64,000 bases of DNA from Sphingobium sp. AP50 (GCF_900109095.1 NZ_FNYZ01000002.1:1-64000), one strand, 5' to 3'. Shown: positions 8,026 to 18,782, counted from the stretch's first letter. Made by a program: numbers and translations. The notes: generated by a model not told the origin, from the letters alone.

Positions 8026-11000
8026 CGGTCTTCTCCTTCTACAGTGGGAACGGGTGCGGACCGCCGCCGCATCAGCAGATAAGCGGCGGGGATCACGAAC
8101 ATCGACAGCAGCGGGGCGGTAAGCATGCCGCCGATCATCGGCGCGGCAATCCGGCTCATCACTTCCGAACCGGTGCCGGTGCCGAGCAGGATCGGCAGCA
8201 GGCCGGCGAGGATCACCGCGACCGTCATCGCCTTGGGCCGGACGCGAAGCAGTGCGCCCTCGCGCACCGCACCTTCGACCTGTTCTGCCCCGGGGGCGTC
8301 GCCACGCTCGGCGAGCGCCTGCTTCAGATAGATCAGCATCACCACGCCGAACTCGGCAGCGACGCCGGCAAGCGCGATGAATCCGACCCCGGTCGCGACC
8401 GACTGGTTGAAGCCGAGCAGCCACAACAGCCAGACTCCGCCAGTGAGCGCGAACGGCAAGGTCGCCATGATCAGCACCGCCTCATCGAGCCGCCGGAAGG
8501 TCAAATAGAGCAGCAGGAAAATGATCGCGAGCGTTGCCGGCACGACGATCTTGAGCCGCTCCATCGCGCGTTCGAGGAATTCGAACTGGCCGGTGAACGC
8601 GATGCTGACGCCGGTCGGGAGCGGGACTTTTGCCGCGATGGCGTGCTGGAGATCGCCGACCACATCGGTCAGCGCCCGCCCGCGTGCATCGACATAGATC
8701 CAGGTGGCGGGGCGGCCATTCTCGCTGCGAAGCATCGGCGGACCCGCGACGATGCGTATATCGGCCACCGTGCCCAAGGTGATCTGCTGGCGTGATGGGG
8801 TCAGGACCGGCAGATTGACCAGCTTGTCGGGGCTGTCGCGCAACTCACGCGGATAGCGCACGCTGATCGGATAGCGCGCCAACCCCTCGACCGTCTGGCC
8901 GATTGCCTCGCCGCCGATCGCGCCCGACACCACGTCCTGCACGTCGGCGACATTCATGCCGTATCGCGCCGCTGCGGCACGATTGATCTGGACGTCGATA
9001 TAGCGCCCACCGGTCAGCCGCTCGGCCAGCGCCGAGCTGACGCCGGGAACAGTTTTGGCCACGGCTTCGATTTGCTGGGCGGTGCGATCGATCTCGGCGA
9101 GGTTCGAGCCTGAGACCTTGATACCGATCGGACTCTTGATACCAGTCGCGAGCATGTCGATGCGGTTGCGGATCGGCGGGATCCAGAAATTAGCGAGACC
9201 CGGCACCTTCACGCGGGCATCGAGCTCGTCGATCAGCTTCGTCTGGGTCATGCCTGGCCGCCACTGATCCTTGGGCTTGAACCGGATCGTCGTCTCGAAC
9301 ATCTCGAGCGGCGCCGGATCGGTCGCGGTCTCGGCCCGCCCGGCCTTGCCGAACACGCTGTCCACTTCGGGCACGGTCTTGATCAGCCGGTCGGTCTGCT
9401 GGAGCAGTTGCGCGGCTTTGGCCGTCGAGATGCCCGGCAATGCCGAGGGCATGTAGAGCAGGTCGCCTTCGTTCATCTGCGGCATGAATTCACCGCCCGT
9501 TCGGCTGATCGGAATGATGCTCGAGGCGAACACCAGGCCCGCGATCAGCAGCGTCGTTTTTGGGCGTCTCAGCACCCAGTCGAGCAGTGGCCGATAACCC
9601 CGCGCGAGCCAGCGGTTGACCGGATTGACGTCCTCGCCCGGGATGCGGCCGCGGATCAGCCAGCCCATCAGCACCGGTACCAGCGTGATCGAGAGGATCG
9701 CTGCGCCGGCCATCGCATAGGTCTTGGTGAAAGCGAGCGGCGCGAACAGCCGGCCTTCCTGCCCCTGGAGCGAAAAGATCGGGATGAACGAAAAGGTGAT
9801 GATGAGCAGGCTGAGAAACAGCGCCGGGCCGACTTCGGCGGCGGCGCCGGTGATCACCCGCCAGCGTTCGTCGCCCTTCAACTCCTCGCCAGGATGATCA
9901 TGCACCCAGCGTTCGAGGTGCTTGTGGGCATTCTCGATCATCACCACTGCGGCATCGACCATCGCCCCGATCGCGATGGCAATGCCACCAAGCGACATGA
10001 TGTTGGCGTTGACCCCCTGGACGCGCATCACCACGAACGCGGCGAGGATACCGAGCGGAAGCGTGAGGATCGCGACCAGTGCCGAGCGGACGTGCCAGAG
10101 GAACAGCGCGCAGACGAGTGCGACGACAAGGAACTCCTCGAACAGCTTGCCGGTCAGATTGTCGACGGCGCGGTCGATCAGCCCCGAGCGGTCATAGGTG
10201 GTGACCACCTCGACGCCGGGCGGCAGGCTCTTGCGCAGCTCGTCCAGCTTGGCCTTGACGCCCTCGATGACCTCACGGGCATTCTTGCCCTGGCGCATGA
10301 CGATGACGCCGCCGGCGACTTCCCCTTCGCCGTTCAGCTCGGCGACACCGCGCCGCATCTCCGGACCGATCTGGACCGTCGCCACATCGCCCAACGTCAC
10401 CGGCACGCCGCCAGCGGCGGTGCGGATCGGTACATTGCGGAAATCGTCTAGCGAGGCGAGATAGCCGGTCGCGCGCACAACATATTCAGCCTCGGCCATC
10501 TCGACCACCGAGCCGCCCGTTTCCGAATTGGCCCGCTTCAATGCCTCGGTCACCTCAGCCTGAGTGACTCCGTAGGAGATCAGCTTCTGCGGATCGACCA
10601 CCACCTGATATTGTTTGACCATGCCGCCGATGCTGGCGACCTCGGCGACGCCTGGGACGGACTTGAGCTCGTAGCGCAGAAACCAGTCCTGCAAGCTGCG
10701 TAGTTGCTGAAGATCGTGGCGGCCGGTCCTGTCGACCAGCGCATATTCGTAGATCCAGCCGACCCCTGTCGCGTCAGGGCCGAGCGAGGCGGTCGCGCCC
10801 GGCGGCAGCTTGCCCTGCACCTGGCTCAGATATTCGAGCACGCGGCTGCGCGCCCAATAAAGGTCGGTGCCGTCATCGAACAGCACATAGACGAAGCTGT
10901 CGCCGACGAACGAATAGCCGCGCACGACACGCGCGCCCGGCACCGACAGCATCGTGGTCGCCAGCGGATAGGTGACTTGGTTCTCGACGATCTGCGGCGC

Positions 11001-11168
11001 CTGGCCCGGATAGGAGGTGCGGATGATCACCTGGACGTCGGAGAGGTCAGGCAGAGCATCGACAGGCGTCGTTCTCACGGCACCGATACCAATCGCCACC
11101 AGCGCGAGCGCGGCCAGCAGAACGAAGCCGCGCGCCCTGACCGAGGCACGGATAATGCGTTCGATCAT
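8022..11168 (-). CDS. cusA: Heavy-metal RND efflux pump, inner membrane subunit, CusA type
   Basis: A 1048-residue proton-driven pump of the HME-RND family. The segment around residue 400 reads [17 protein letters not shown], the form associated with monovalent Cu(I)/Ag(I) pumps rather than Zn/Co/Cd CzcA. Large periplasmic loops follow TM1 and TM7 as expected, and the length is full. It overlaps cusB upstream and the cusF-like gene downstream, each by four bases. Substrate assignment rests on the TM4 motif plus the CusF and HMBD partners. Confidence 0.93.
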   Translation of the reverse strand: MIERIIRASVRARGFVLLAALALVAIGIGAVRTTPVDALPDLSDVQVIIRTSYPGQAPQIVENQVTYPLATTMLSVPGARVVRGYSFVGDSFVYVLFDDGTDLYWARSRVLEYLSQVQGKLPPGATASLGPDATGVGWIYEYALVDRTGRHDLQQLRSLQDWFLRYELKSVPGVAEVASIGGMVKQYQVVVDPQKLISYGVTQAEVTEALKRANSETGGSVVEMAEAEYVVRATGYLASLDDFRNVPIRTAAGGVPVTLGDVATVQIGPEMRRGVAELNGEGEVAGGVIVMRQGKNAREVIEGVKAKLDELRKSLPPGVEVVTTYDRSGLIDRAVDNLTGKLFEEFLVVALVCALFLWHVRSALVAILTLPLGILAAFVVMRVQGVNANIMSLGGIAIAIGAMVDAAVVMIENAHKHLERWVHDHPGEELKGDERWRVITGAAAEVGPALFLSLLIITFSFIPIFSLQGQEGRLFAPLAFTKTYAMAGAAILSITLVPVLMGWLIRGRIPGEDVNPVNRWLARGYRPLLDWVLRRPKTTLLIAGLVFASSIIPISRTGGEFMPQMNEGDLLYMPSALPGISTAKAAQLLQQTDRLIKTVPEVDSVFGKAGRAETATDPAPLEMFETTIRFKPKDQWRPGMTQTKLIDELDARVKVPGLANFWIPPIRNRIDMLATGIKSPIGIKVSGSNLAEIDRTAQQIEAVAKTVPGVSSALAERLTGGRYIDVQINRAAAARYGMNVADVQDVVSGAIGGEAIGQTVEGLARYPISVRYPRELRDSPDKLVNLPVLTPSRQQITLGTVADIRIVAGPPMLRSENGRPATWIYVDARGRALTDVVGDLQHAIAAKVPLPTGVSIAFTGQFEFLERAMERLKIVVPATLAIIFLLLYLTFRRLDEAVLIMATLPFALTGGVWLLWLLGFNQSVATGVGFIALAGVAAEFGVVMLIYLKQALAERGDAPGAEQVEGAVREGALLRVRPKAMTVAVILAGLLPILLGTGTGSEVMSRIAAPMIGGMLTAPLLSMFVIPAAYLLMRRRSAPVPTVEGEDR

Positions 11169-12400
11169 TGGCCACCGCCAATCGGCCGAACCGTGATGCC
11201 GGTAAGGCTGGCCTCGGAATCGAGCAGGAACTGGCCCGAGGCGACGATCTTCTCGCCCGGCGACAGTCCGGCAAGAACCTCGGTCTGTCCGTCGGCATCA
11301 CGGCCGATGCGGACTTCGGCCGGGTGATAGCGGCCGTCGCCGGTGGCGAGCATGACGAGCGTGCGCGTACCGGTGCGGATCACCGCTTCGCTCGGCACCA
11401 GCAGCGCTGGCTTGGCATCGCCCCCAAGCACTACGGCCGCGAACATGCCCGGGCGGAGCCCACCGCCGCGGTTCGGCAATTCGATGCGGACCGTCAGCGT
11501 GCGGCTGTCGGCCTGCGCGGTCGGCAGGATCGCAATCACCCGCCCGCCAAATGTCTCTCCCGGGAAGCTGGTCAGCGTCGCACTGGCATTCTGGCCGATG
11601 CGGACATCGCCCGCACGCGCCTCGGGCACGGCGGCGTTGAGCCACACGGTGCCAAGGCCGCTGATCTGCGCCAGCGTCTGGCCCATGGCGAGCGTAACGC
11701 CCGGACGAGCGTCGAGCGTCTGAATGACGCCAGAGATCGGTGTGGTGATCGTTACCACGCCGTTCGGCCGGCCAGTCCGCTCGACAGTCGTGATCAGCCC
11801 GTCCGACATCCCTAGCAGTTTGAGCCGCTGGCGGGCGGCTGCGGTCAGGTCGGGCTTGCCGAGCTTGCGCACGCTCAGGAACTCGGTTTGCGCGCCACCC
11901 CAGTCGGGCAGCGACAGGTCGGCGATCGGCGCGCCCGCGCGCACCACATCGCCCGGCGCGCGGGCATAGACCTTTTGGACGAACCCGCCTGAGCGCGCCT
12001 GGATGATCGCAACATCGCGCTGGTTGAAGTCGACCGTAGCCGTGACGTCGAGCGTCGCAGCGAGGCTTCCCATCTTCGCCTCGACGACACGAAGCCCAAG
12101 GTTCTGGCGTGCCGCCGGGTCGATGGTCACGCCCGGCGCGGCGCCAGCGCTTCCGTCATCGGTGTATTTGGGGACCAGCTGCATGTCCATGAACGGCGAC
12201 TTGCCCGGCTTGTCGAACTTCTGGTTCGGGAACATCGGGTCGTAATAATAGAGGACCTTCTGGCCATCCGCGCTGACCGTGGTGGCGGGTGCCGGGGCTT
12301 GGCCACGGTTGCCGATCCAATAGCCCGCCCCGCCCGCCGCCAGCGCCATCGCCAGCAGCGATCCGCACCATCGGAACGCCTGATTTCTGTCGAGCGTCAT
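11165..12400 (-). CDS. cusB: RND efflux periplasmic adaptor subunit, CusB type
   Basis: A 411-residue membrane fusion protein. A signal-anchor ([18 protein letters not shown]) is followed by a heavy-metal-binding domain at 49-80 (YDPM...GKSPFMDM...LVPKY), as found in CusB relatives, then barrel-sandwich and beta-barrel regions ([20 protein letters not shown]). ATG 12400 is chosen because it overlaps the cusC stop by ATGA and gives a proper signal; longer readings upstream lie inside cusC. It bridges CusA and the outer membrane channel. Confidence 0.92.
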   Translation of the reverse strand: MTLDRNQAFRWCGSLLAMALAAGGAGYWIGNRGQAPAPATTVSADGQKVLYYYDPMFPNQKFDKPGKSPFMDMQLVPKYTDDGSAGAAPGVTIDPAARQNLGLRVVEAKMGSLAATLDVTATVDFNQRDVAIIQARSGGFVQKVYARAPGDVVRAGAPIADLSLPDWGGAQTEFLSVRKLGKPDLTAAARQRLKLLGMSDGLITTVERTGRPNGVVTITTPISGVIQTLDARPGVTLAMGQTLAQISGLGTVWLNAAVPEARAGDVRIGQNASATLTSFPGETFGGRVIAILPTAQADSRTLTVRIELPNRGGGLRPGMFAAVVLGGDAKPALLVPSEAVIRTGTRTLVMLATGDGRYHPAEVRIGRDADGQTEVLAGLSPGEKIVASGQFLLDSEASLTGITVRPIGGGQ

Positions 12401-13638
12401 GGCCGCTCCTCCCCATAAGTGATGGTGATCCGGATCGCGTCGCGCGCGACATCGGCTTCGCGATTGAGCGTTTCGACCTCGGCTTCGGCGAGCGCGAGGG
12501 TCGACATGAGCGCGGTACCGAGATCGAGCTTGCCCGCGGCATAGCTGTCCCGGTCCAGCTCGGCGCGGCGCTTCGCCAGCGGCACAAGCGTCGTACGCGC
12601 ATTGCTCCACCGCTCATGGTGCATGATATGGTCGGCGAGATCAGCTTCGAGCGCCGCCGCTAGTTCGCGCCGCAGCGCTTCGCGGTCGAGCCGGCTGCCC
12701 CGCGCCATGCTCGTGCTGGCGTCGATCTTCGGATTCTGACGCTTGCCGGCGAACAGCGGCAGGTCGATCGACACGCCAACCGATGCCATGTCGCCAAACC
12801 GAGGATCGCGCCGGCCATAGGAGGCGCCGACCCGCCAGTCAGGCCGTTTGTCAGCACGGGCGAGCCGCACATCGGCGTCGGCGCCGGCAATCCGCGCATC
12901 CTGCGCGCGCAACGCTGGCAGCGCATCGATCCCGGCACGCAAGGCGGCCGGGTCGACGTCGAGCATCGGCGGATCGCCCAAAACCTCGGGGTTCGGATCG
13001 CCAGTGTAGCGCGCTAGCCGTGCGCGCGCCTGGGCGATCACCGCGACCATCTCGGCGCGGCGGTCGGCGACCGCAGCGCGAAGCTGCTCGGGTTCGAGTG
13101 CCTGGCTCGGCCGCGCGCTTCCCGAAGCAAGCCGCGCGGTCACTGTCTTCTGGAGATCGTCGAGGCTCGCTGTCAGCAGATCGAGCTGCGCGAGCCGACG
13201 CTCGCCATAATAGAGATCGATCCAGGCGAGTGCTGTTTCGAGCTGCACGGTGCGTGCCTCGACCAGTTCGCCAGCTTCCGCGATCCCGATATCGGCGGTG
13301 GCGCGTTCGGCGCGCGCGTGGCGCTTTGCGAGGTTGGGAAACTGTTGGCTGAACCCAATTGTCGCCGTGGTGAAATCGTCGCGTGTGAAGCTGCCGGCAT
13401 TGGGGCCGGTCACCGGGAAGCCCGAGACGCCGAGGTCGAGCGTCGGATCGGGCAGCCGGCCGGCTGCGATCGCCGACGAGCGGGCAGCGTCGGTCGACAC
13501 GGCGCGCGCCTTGAGGCTGGGCGCATTGGCCGCCGAGCGTGTCAGCGCTTCGGCATAGGTCAAGGGGTCGGCCAATGCCGTTGACGGCAGCGCGATGACC
13601 GCGCTCCCCAACAGGACCGAATACATGGAGAGTCTCAT
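12397..13638 (-). CDS. cusC: TolC-family outer membrane channel of the copper efflux system
   Basis: A 413-residue TolC-type protein with a cleavable signal (ending STALA-DP) and the two-fold repeat of outer membrane factors: long helical stretches rich in Ala/Arg/Glu, with a conserved GVSIDLPLFAGKR-type turn. A GGAGG stands before ATG 13638. It is the first pump gene of the run cusC-cusB-cusA-cusF, each joint a four-base overlap. The lipobox cysteine of E. coli CusC is absent. It opens the exit duct for the RND pump. Confidence 0.88.
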   Translation of the reverse strand: MRLSMYSVLLGSAVIALPSTALADPLTYAEALTRSAANAPSLKARAVSTDAARSSAIAAGRLPDPTLDLGVSGFPVTGPNAGSFTRDDFTTATIGFSQQFPNLAKRHARAERATADIGIAEAGELVEARTVQLETALAWIDLYYGERRLAQLDLLTASLDDLQKTVTARLASGSARPSQALEPEQLRAAVADRRAEMVAVIAQARARLARYTGDPNPEVLGDPPMLDVDPAALRAGIDALPALRAQDARIAGADADVRLARADKRPDWRVGASYGRRDPRFGDMASVGVSIDLPLFAGKRQNPKIDASTSMARGSRLDREALRRELAAALEADLADHIMHHERWSNARTTLVPLAKRRAELDRDSYAAGKLDLGTALMSTLALAEAEVETLNREADVARDAIRITITYGEERP

Positions 13639-13713
13639 GATAGCCTCCTCGCGGACGGACTCGGATCGACCGCCCGCTGCCGGCGCCGAAACGCAAGCAG
13701 CGGGCGGAGACTG

Positions 13714-13950
13714 TCAGCCCTTGTTGGAGGGGGCGGCTGACATCATCCGGCCGTCACTGCATTCAGGCATCGCCATGCACGCGGCCATGCGCTGCTCGGC
13801 GTGTCGCTGGGTGCGTGCCGCCCACCAGGCTTGCTGTGCCTGACGCTCCTGTGCCGAGATCGTGGGGATGCCCTTGCTCGATTGGGCATAAACGGCCGGT
13901 GCGGCCAGCATTGTCGCTGCCAGCACGGCAGCCATGATCGTCTTGGTCAT
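13714..13950 (-). CDS. Small exported protein with Met/His/Cys-rich tail in copper operon
   Basis: A 78-residue protein with a clear signal peptide (MTKTIMAAVLAATMLAAPAVYA) and a mature part holding AWWAARTQRHAEQ and CMAMPECSDGRMM. The CxxxPxC spacing with nearby Met and His suggests a periplasmic metal-binding peptide, which is inference. It lies 75 bases upstream of cusC on the same strand. I do not recognise a named family. Signal peptide, context and composition support a real gene. Confidence 0.7.
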   Translation of the reverse strand: MTKTIMAAVLAATMLAAPAVYAQSSKGIPTISAQERQAQQAWWAARTQRHAEQRMAACMAMPECSDGRMMSAAPSNKG

Positions 13951-14049
13951 TGAGATTTCCTTGAGTGAATCGCAGTCGATGCACGCGCGGTTCGATCGCG
14001 GCCGCCGTCCGAAGACGGCACAGCCGGTCAGCCGCGCGAGCGCGAAGGT

Positions 14050-14430
14050 TCAGCCAAGGAGCGTGGGTGGTTCCGGTTCGGGTGCGACGTCGCGCCCGGC
14101 GAGCATCGCCGTCGACGGCGAGAATTGGTGCGCGGTAGCCTGATGTCGGGTCGCACCAGCCGAGTCTGGCGTCTTCATCGCCAGCATCGCGGCGCACGCC
14201 GTCATCGCCATACAGCCGGGCGCCTTGTCTTTGCCGGACTTGTGACTGGCATCGCTCTTTGCGCTGCAGTCGGCGCAGCTCTTAGCCATCGAGCAATCGG
14301 GCATGTCCGCCATCGCAATGGCCGACTGGCCCTGCGTCATAAGGATGCACGGTGCGGCCACGGCCACGCCGTTTCCGGCAAGACCGAACAGCAGCCCGAG
14401 GCACAGCAGATGGCGAAGTAGCTTCAGCAC
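14050..14430 (-). CDS. Exported Met/Cys/His-rich protein of unknown family, first gene of copper cluster
   Basis: A protein of about 126 residues from GTG 14430, the start chosen because it places LLRHLLCLGLLFGLAGN as a signal sequence; an in-frame start at 14475 would add 15 polar residues. The mature part has a cluster of possible metal ligands: CILM, MADMPDCSMAKSCADCSAK, CMAMTAC. The tail is Pro/Glu-rich. It precedes the small exported protein and cusCBAF on the same strand. A periplasmic copper buffer or sensor would fit; no family is recognised. Confidence 0.6.
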   Translation of the reverse strand: MLKLLRHLLCLGLLFGLAGNGVAVAAPCILMTQGQSAIAMADMPDCSMAKSCADCSAKSDASHKSGKDKAPGCMAMTACAAMLAMKTPDSAGATRHQATAHQFSPSTAMLAGRDVAPEPEPPTLLG

Positions 14431-14743
14431 GGTCTCTTGATGCGTTGCAACATGATGGGAGTCAATTCGGAGCACACGCTATCATGGTTACGAACCTAGC
14501 AGTGGCCGCCTCACATCGGGCCCGAACCCAGAGCCAAAAACAGATGCGATGACCCCATATTCCCAACCCGCGGCTCTCGATGACAATGCCCGCTTTTGAA
14601 ATCGAGACGGCATTCGTGTGCGGCACGATATTCGGTCGGATCGACGATCTAGATTTGGCGATCCTGCGAGGGACTGTCACCCGGCCGTCTCAAGGCAGGT
14701 GTCGCTTCAACTCACTGAATCGAATTCGCCGTGCTTGGCGCGC

Positions 14744-14956
14744 CTAGGACCCGTCGGTTTCCTTCTTGGTCGCTGCTGGATCTGTCGGAGCGCTATCGAT
14801 CAAGATTTGAGCGAAGTCCGTGAGATCTCCCAGCATTATTCGGGCCTCACCTATTGAAACAGGGCGCCCAATTCGAGCCTGAAAGAGCACCCGCGCCTCC
14901 TCGACGAGGCCATCCGAAAAAGCACTCCGGCGTGCGATACGAGGACCATCTAGCAT
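14744..14956 (-). CDS. Conserved small hypothetical protein
   Basis: A 70-residue protein: VEEARVLFQARIGRPVSIG, then EARIMLGDLTDFAQILID. The layout (helix, GRPxSxxEA, short helix, FxxxLI) recalls small proteins encoded on plasmids and integrative elements, but no function is known to me. The start is supported by GGAGATAGT directly before the ATG. It lies alone between the copper cluster and alpA; the flanking 14431-14743 shows no other convincing gene. Confidence 0.55.
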   Translation of the reverse strand: MLDGPRIARRSAFSDGLVEEARVLFQARIGRPVSIGEARIMLGDLTDFAQILIDSAPTDPAATKKETDGS

Positions 14957-15411
14957 ACTATCTCCGGCATCTGGGATTATGCGAATTTGTCGGGGCCGAT
15001 CGCGAGGCTAGAATAGTTCGCGATCAATTGCCGTGAAATTCAACACTCTTCTAGACAACCCAATTCGTCGTGAGTGTTCGTGCCAAATAGCCACTCCGGC
15101 ACAGACTTTCCCGTAACGTGAATGGAGATCGTTGTGCCCGACACATCTGCCCTAATCGGGCTTTTAGGCCGGCTCGGATGCCAAATTATGACAGTAAAGA
15201 TCTTTGTAAAAAAGGGGTGTTCGATTCCCGTAGGGCTCCCCTTTTCGCAAACTCGAACCGCTAAATCGCTTGGTTTACCGAGGCTCGTTGACCCCGAACT
15301 GCACGATTGACCGGCACGTTAATGCCGAGATCGGCACAGCTATACCCTAGTCATTGCAGCGTCCGAGCCGATGTGTTGCAGTATCGGACGGAGGAACTTC
15401 GGAGCAACGCA
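14957..15411. other. Gene-poor island DNA with a tRNA 3'-end-like fragment
   Basis: About 450 bases with no convincing coding region and a lower GC content than the surroundings. At 15210-15236 the sequence GTTCGATTCCCGTAGGGCTC looks like the T-loop and acceptor end of a tRNA, but the T-stem pairs poorly and no 5' part precedes it. It may be a decayed att site. Short upstream frames here lack recognisable content. Confidence 0.4.
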
Positions 15412-15720
15412 GTGCCCGGCGAACTGGATGATACACCGCGGCGCGTAGTAACGCGAAAAGAACTACATCGGTTAGTGCCGCTTGGAGACACTACCATTTG
15501 GGAGCTTGAGCAACGGGGAGAATTCCCCCGCCGATTTCCGCTCACACCGCGATGCATCGTTTGGGATCTCGCAGAAGTGGAAGCTTGGCTTCAAAGTCGA
15601 ATGGCGGCCGGCAAACTCAAAGCGTCCGCTCCAAGGCCGGCACCTGATGTTCGTAGTCGCCGGACTCGCCCGGTGAAAGGGCGGGATCAAACTCCGGCAA
15701 CGATATCGACGGAGGAATAA
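15412..15720 (+). CDS. AlpA-family DNA-binding protein (excisionase-like)
   Basis: A protein of 102 residues with the AlpA winged-helix core: RRVVTRKELHRLVPLGDTT, then IWELEQRGEFPRRFPLTPR, ending DLAEVEAWLQSR. AlpA-type proteins regulate integrase genes or act as excisionases in P4-like elements. GTG 15412 is chosen because GGAG precedes it and it starts just before the domain; an earlier start at 15307 is possible. The basic tail (RSRRTRPVKGR) may add DNA binding. Its last 104 bases overlap the 3' end of the convergent integrase gene. Confidence 0.8.
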   Translation: MPGELDDTPRRVVTRKELHRLVPLGDTTIWELEQRGEFPRRFPLTPRCIVWDLAEVEAWLQSRMAAGKLKASAPRPAPDVRSRRTRPVKGRDQTPATISTEE

Positions 15721-16930
15721 GGACAGCCACCCGCTTCCTCCCGGCGACCCAGGCATCGACGATGTCCGCCCACTCCTGCATCATGTGTCGACGTTGATGC
15801 TCATATTCCGCTTTGTTGTACACGCCTCTGGACGACCGGCCGTCCTCGTGCGCAAGGCACTTCTCCACCCAGTCGCTGTTGAAGCCAAGTTCGTTGAGAA
15901 GCGTCGACGCGGTCCTTCGAAGATCGTGGACCGTAAAAGGCTCAAGCGGAAGCTTGTCCCTCTTGGCACGCTCTACCACCGCGTAGGTTACGCGATTGAA
16001 TGTCGCGCGCGACATGGGAGCGCCGGCCTCGTAGCGCGACGGCAGAAGATAAGGGGAATTGCCCGCGCAGGTCTTGAGAGCGATGAGGATATCTAGGCTC
16101 TGACGGGATAGATAGACATTGTGTGGCTTGGAACGCTTCATCCGCTCCTTTGGAATACTCCAGACCGCGTTCTCGAAGTCCACCTCATCCCAGGTCGCGT
16201 CCTGGAGCTCGCTCTTTCGAACCATGGTCAGCAGATAAAATTTCATGCCAAGCCTGATGGTGGGGAGCGTAGCAACATGCTCGAGTTCGCGCAGCATGAT
16301 GCGGATCTCCGTGGGCGAGAGTGATCGATCCTTCGGGACGAACGTAGCGATGGCGGCGGGGCCGACCTCGTCTGCGGGATTGGCCGCCTTCGATCCATTT
16401 AGGCGAGCAAAGACATAAATCTGCTTCAAGATGTCGCGGGCATGGATCGCGGTAGCAGGAGCGCCCCGATCGACGATCTTGCCGCAGAATGCACGCAGAT
16501 CATCGGGCGTGATCTCGCCAAGTTGCCGCTTCCCCCATGCCGGCTTGAGTTCTCGGTCGTAGATGGCACGGCGCATGGCTTTGGTGCTGTCAGCCATGCG
16601 CGCTTTCGCGAACCACTGCTCGGCATGCTCTCCGAAGGTCTTTGCCCCTCTCTGTCGCCGCTTCTCGCGCTGCTTCTCTTGAGCGGGCGATCGCCCCTCT
16701 GAAACCGTCCGCTTCGCGTCAACGAGTTTCTCCCGGGCCAACGCGAGAGACAAGCCAGAACCACCGTAAGTTCCAAAGGTTAGCGTCTCCCGACGGCCGT
16801 TCAGACGGTAGTCGAAACGGAAGGACAACACGCCTGTGATGCTCACATGGACGTAGAGCCCGTCCCTGTCTGCAACCTTGTACGATTTTTCCTTTGGTTT
16901 TAGTTGCTTAAGAGCGAAATCAGTAAGCAC
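15617..16930 (-). CDS. Tyrosine recombinase, P4-type island integrase
   Basis: A 437-residue integrase. The N-terminal arm-binding domain is of the DUF4102 kind (LTDFALKQLKPKEKSYKVAD), followed by a core-binding domain and the catalytic domain. Visible catalytic residues are Arg in TMVRKSELQD, His-x-x-Arg in VHDLRRTAST, a His in CLAHED, and Tyr in GVYNKAEYEHQR. The gene appears intact. Its start faces the 3' end of guaA 292 bases away, with repeated ATACCGTC motifs between, so it likely inserted the island at guaA. Confidence 0.93.
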   Translation of the reverse strand: MLTDFALKQLKPKEKSYKVADRDGLYVHVSITGVLSFRFDYRLNGRRETLTFGTYGGSGLSLALAREKLVDAKRTVSEGRSPAQEKQREKRRQRGAKTFGEHAEQWFAKARMADSTKAMRRAIYDRELKPAWGKRQLGEITPDDLRAFCGKIVDRGAPATAIHARDILKQIYVFARLNGSKAANPADEVGPAAIATFVPKDRSLSPTEIRIMLRELEHVATLPTIRLGMKFYLLTMVRKSELQDATWDEVDFENAVWSIPKERMKRSKPHNVYLSRQSLDILIALKTCAGNSPYLLPSRYEAGAPMSRATFNRVTYAVVERAKRDKLPLEPFTVHDLRRTASTLLNELGFNSDWVEKCLAHEDGRSSRGVYNKAEYEHQRRHMMQEWADIVDAWVAGRKRVAVLIPPSISLPEFDPALSPGESGDYEHQVPALERTL

Positions 16931-17222
16931 AGCAAGGCACTCCCGGAGGCGTAATACCGTCAGGCGATTTTTGAGGCTCGGAGAGGATTTCTTGGTTACA
17001 TTTCAGTCATTTAAGGCCGAAACCAATACCGTCAACCGCGTCTATGTGCTGACGGTATCACGTTTTTGGAGAGTGGCAAGACTAGCGGATACCGTCTCGG
17101 ATACCGTCATTTTGAAGCGCTGGATAGCGATAGACAGCGAAAGACTGCGATAATAAAATATTTTCTATCAGAGGCTTAGCCGAAAGACCTGAAAGACCGC
17201 GATAGGCCCCGGAAGGCCAAAA
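16931..17222. repeat. Putative att region: five ATACCGTC motifs between integrase and guaA
   Basis: No gene is seen here. ATACCGTC occurs at 16954-16961, 17026-17033, 17089-17096 and 17101-17108, plus inverted at 17051-17058. The last two direct copies are part of a 12-base tandem (CGGATACCGTCT/CGGATACCGTCA). A different 14-base motif, GAAAGACYGCGATA, occurs at 17139-17152 and 17191-17204. Such iterated sites beside an integrase gene are usually arm-type binding sites or operator sites for int. The region is AT-rich around 17150-17170. Confidence 0.6.
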
Positions 17223-18782
17223 TCATTCCCACTCGATCGTGCCGGGGGGCTTGCTGGTGTAATCATACACCACGCGGTTGATGCCCTTCACCTCATTGAT
17301 GATGCGGGTCGCGACGCGGCTGAGGAAAGCGGCGTCGAAGGGGTAGATGTCGGCGGTCATGCCGTCGGTCGAGGTGACGGCGCGGACGGCGCAGACGCTG
17401 TCATAGGTGCGATAGTCGCCCATGACGCCCACGGTGCGGACCGGCAGCAGCACGGCGAAGGCCTGCCAGATGGCGTCATAGAGGCCCGCGTTGCGGATTT
17501 CCTCCAGATAGATGAAGTCCGCCTTGCGCAAAATGTCGCAGCGTTCCTTGGTGACTTCGCCGGGGATGCGGATGGCAAGGCCGGGTCCGGGGAAAGGATG
17601 GCGGCCGACGAAGATGTCGGGCAGGCCCAGTTCCTTGCCCAACACGCGCACTTCGTCCTTGAACAGTTCGCGTAAAGGCTCGACCAGCTTCATGTTCATG
17701 CGTTCGGGCAGGCCGCCGACATTATGGTGCGACTTGATCGTGACCGAAGGGCCGCCGGTGAAGCTGACGCTTTCGATGACGTCGGGATAGAGGGTGCCCT
17801 GCGCCAGATAATCGGCGCCGCCGATCTTCGCGGCTTCCTCTTCGAACACGGCGATGAATTCGCCACCGATGAACTTGCGCTTCTTTTCCGGATCGGTGAG
17901 GCCGGCCAGGCCGCCCAGGAAGCGTTCCTCCGCGTTCACATGCACCAGCTTGATGCCATAATGTTCGCGGAACAGGCTGACCACCTGTTCGGCTTCGCCC
18001 AGACGCATCAGGCCATGGTCGACGAAGACGCAGGTGAGTTGGTCGCCGATCGCTTCGTGAATGAGGACGGCCGCGACCGCGCTGTCGACGCCGCCGGACA
18101 AGCCGCAGATCACCCGGCCTTCGCCGACCTGCGCGCGGATCTCGGCGATCTTGGTGGCGCGGAATTCGGCCATGGTCCAGTCACCGGCCAGACCGCAGAC
18201 ATGGCGGACGAAATTGGCGAGCAGCTTGGCGCCGTCCGGGGTGTGGACGACTTCGGGATGGAATTGGGTGGCGTAGAAGCGCTTGGCTTCGTTCGCTGTG
18301 ACGGCATAGGGCGCGCCCTCGCTGGTCGCCACGACCTCGAAGCCGGGCGCAAGTTGCGTCACCTTGTCGCCATGGCTCATCCAGACCTGATGGTTTTCAC
18401 CGGTGGTCCACAGGCCGTCGAACAGGGCGCAGCCCTTCTTCACCTCGATGAAGGCGCGGCCGAATTCGCCGCTTTCGCCGCCTTCGACATTGCCGCCCAA
18501 CTGCTGCATCATGGTCTGCTGGCCGTAGCAGATGCCCAGGATCGGGATGCCAGCGTCAAAGAAATGCTGCGGGGCGCGGGGGCTGTCTTCCCACATGACC
18601 GAGGAGGGGCCGCCCGAGAGGATGATGCCCTTGGGCTTCATGCGCTCGAACGCTTCGGCGGCGGCGTTGAAAGGGGCGATCTCGGAATAGACGCCGGCTT
18701 CGCGGACGCGGCGGGCGATGAGCTGTGTCACCTGACTGCCGAAATCCACGATGAGGATGAAATCCTGAAGGGGCAGCGTCAT
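17223..18782 (-). CDS. guaA: GMP synthase (glutamine-hydrolysing)
   Basis: A 519-residue enzyme that aminates XMP to GMP using ATP and glutamine. The glutamine amidotransferase half has the nucleophile motif ILGICYGQQ; the ATP-pyrophosphatase half has [10 protein letters not shown]; the C-terminal dimerisation region ends [16 protein letters not shown], the normal terminus. The gene is complete, so integration at its 3' end has kept the coding sequence. The MFS gene upstream is on the same strand, 70 bases away. Confidence 0.97.
   Translation of the reverse strand: MTLPLQDFILIVDFGSQVTQLIARRVREAGVYSEIAPFNAAAEAFERMKPKGIILSGGPSSVMWEDSPRAPQHFFDAGIPILGICYGQQTMMQQLGGNVEGGESGEFGRAFIEVKKGCALFDGLWTTGENHQVWMSHGDKVTQLAPGFEVVATSEGAPYAVTANEAKRFYATQFHPEVVHTPDGAKLLANFVRHVCGLAGDWTMAEFRATKIAEIRAQVGEGRVICGLSGGVDSAVAAVLIHEAIGDQLTCVFVDHGLMRLGEAEQVVSLFREHYGIKLVHVNAEERFLGGLAGLTDPEKKRKFIGGEFIAVFEEEAAKIGGADYLAQGTLYPDVIESVSFTGGPSVTIKSHHNVGGLPERMNMKLVEPLRELFKDEVRVLGKELGLPDIFVGRHPFPGPGLAIRIPGEVTKERCDILRKADFIYLEEIRNAGLYDAIWQAFAVLLPVRTVGVMGDYRTYDSVCAVRAVTSTDGMTADIYPFDAAFLSRVATRIINEVKGINRVVYDYTSKPPGTIEWE

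Noticed and set aside
15122-15310. Small frame of 62 codons in the island
   Set aside because: No ribosome site, no family resemblance, and it runs through the tRNA-like fragment.
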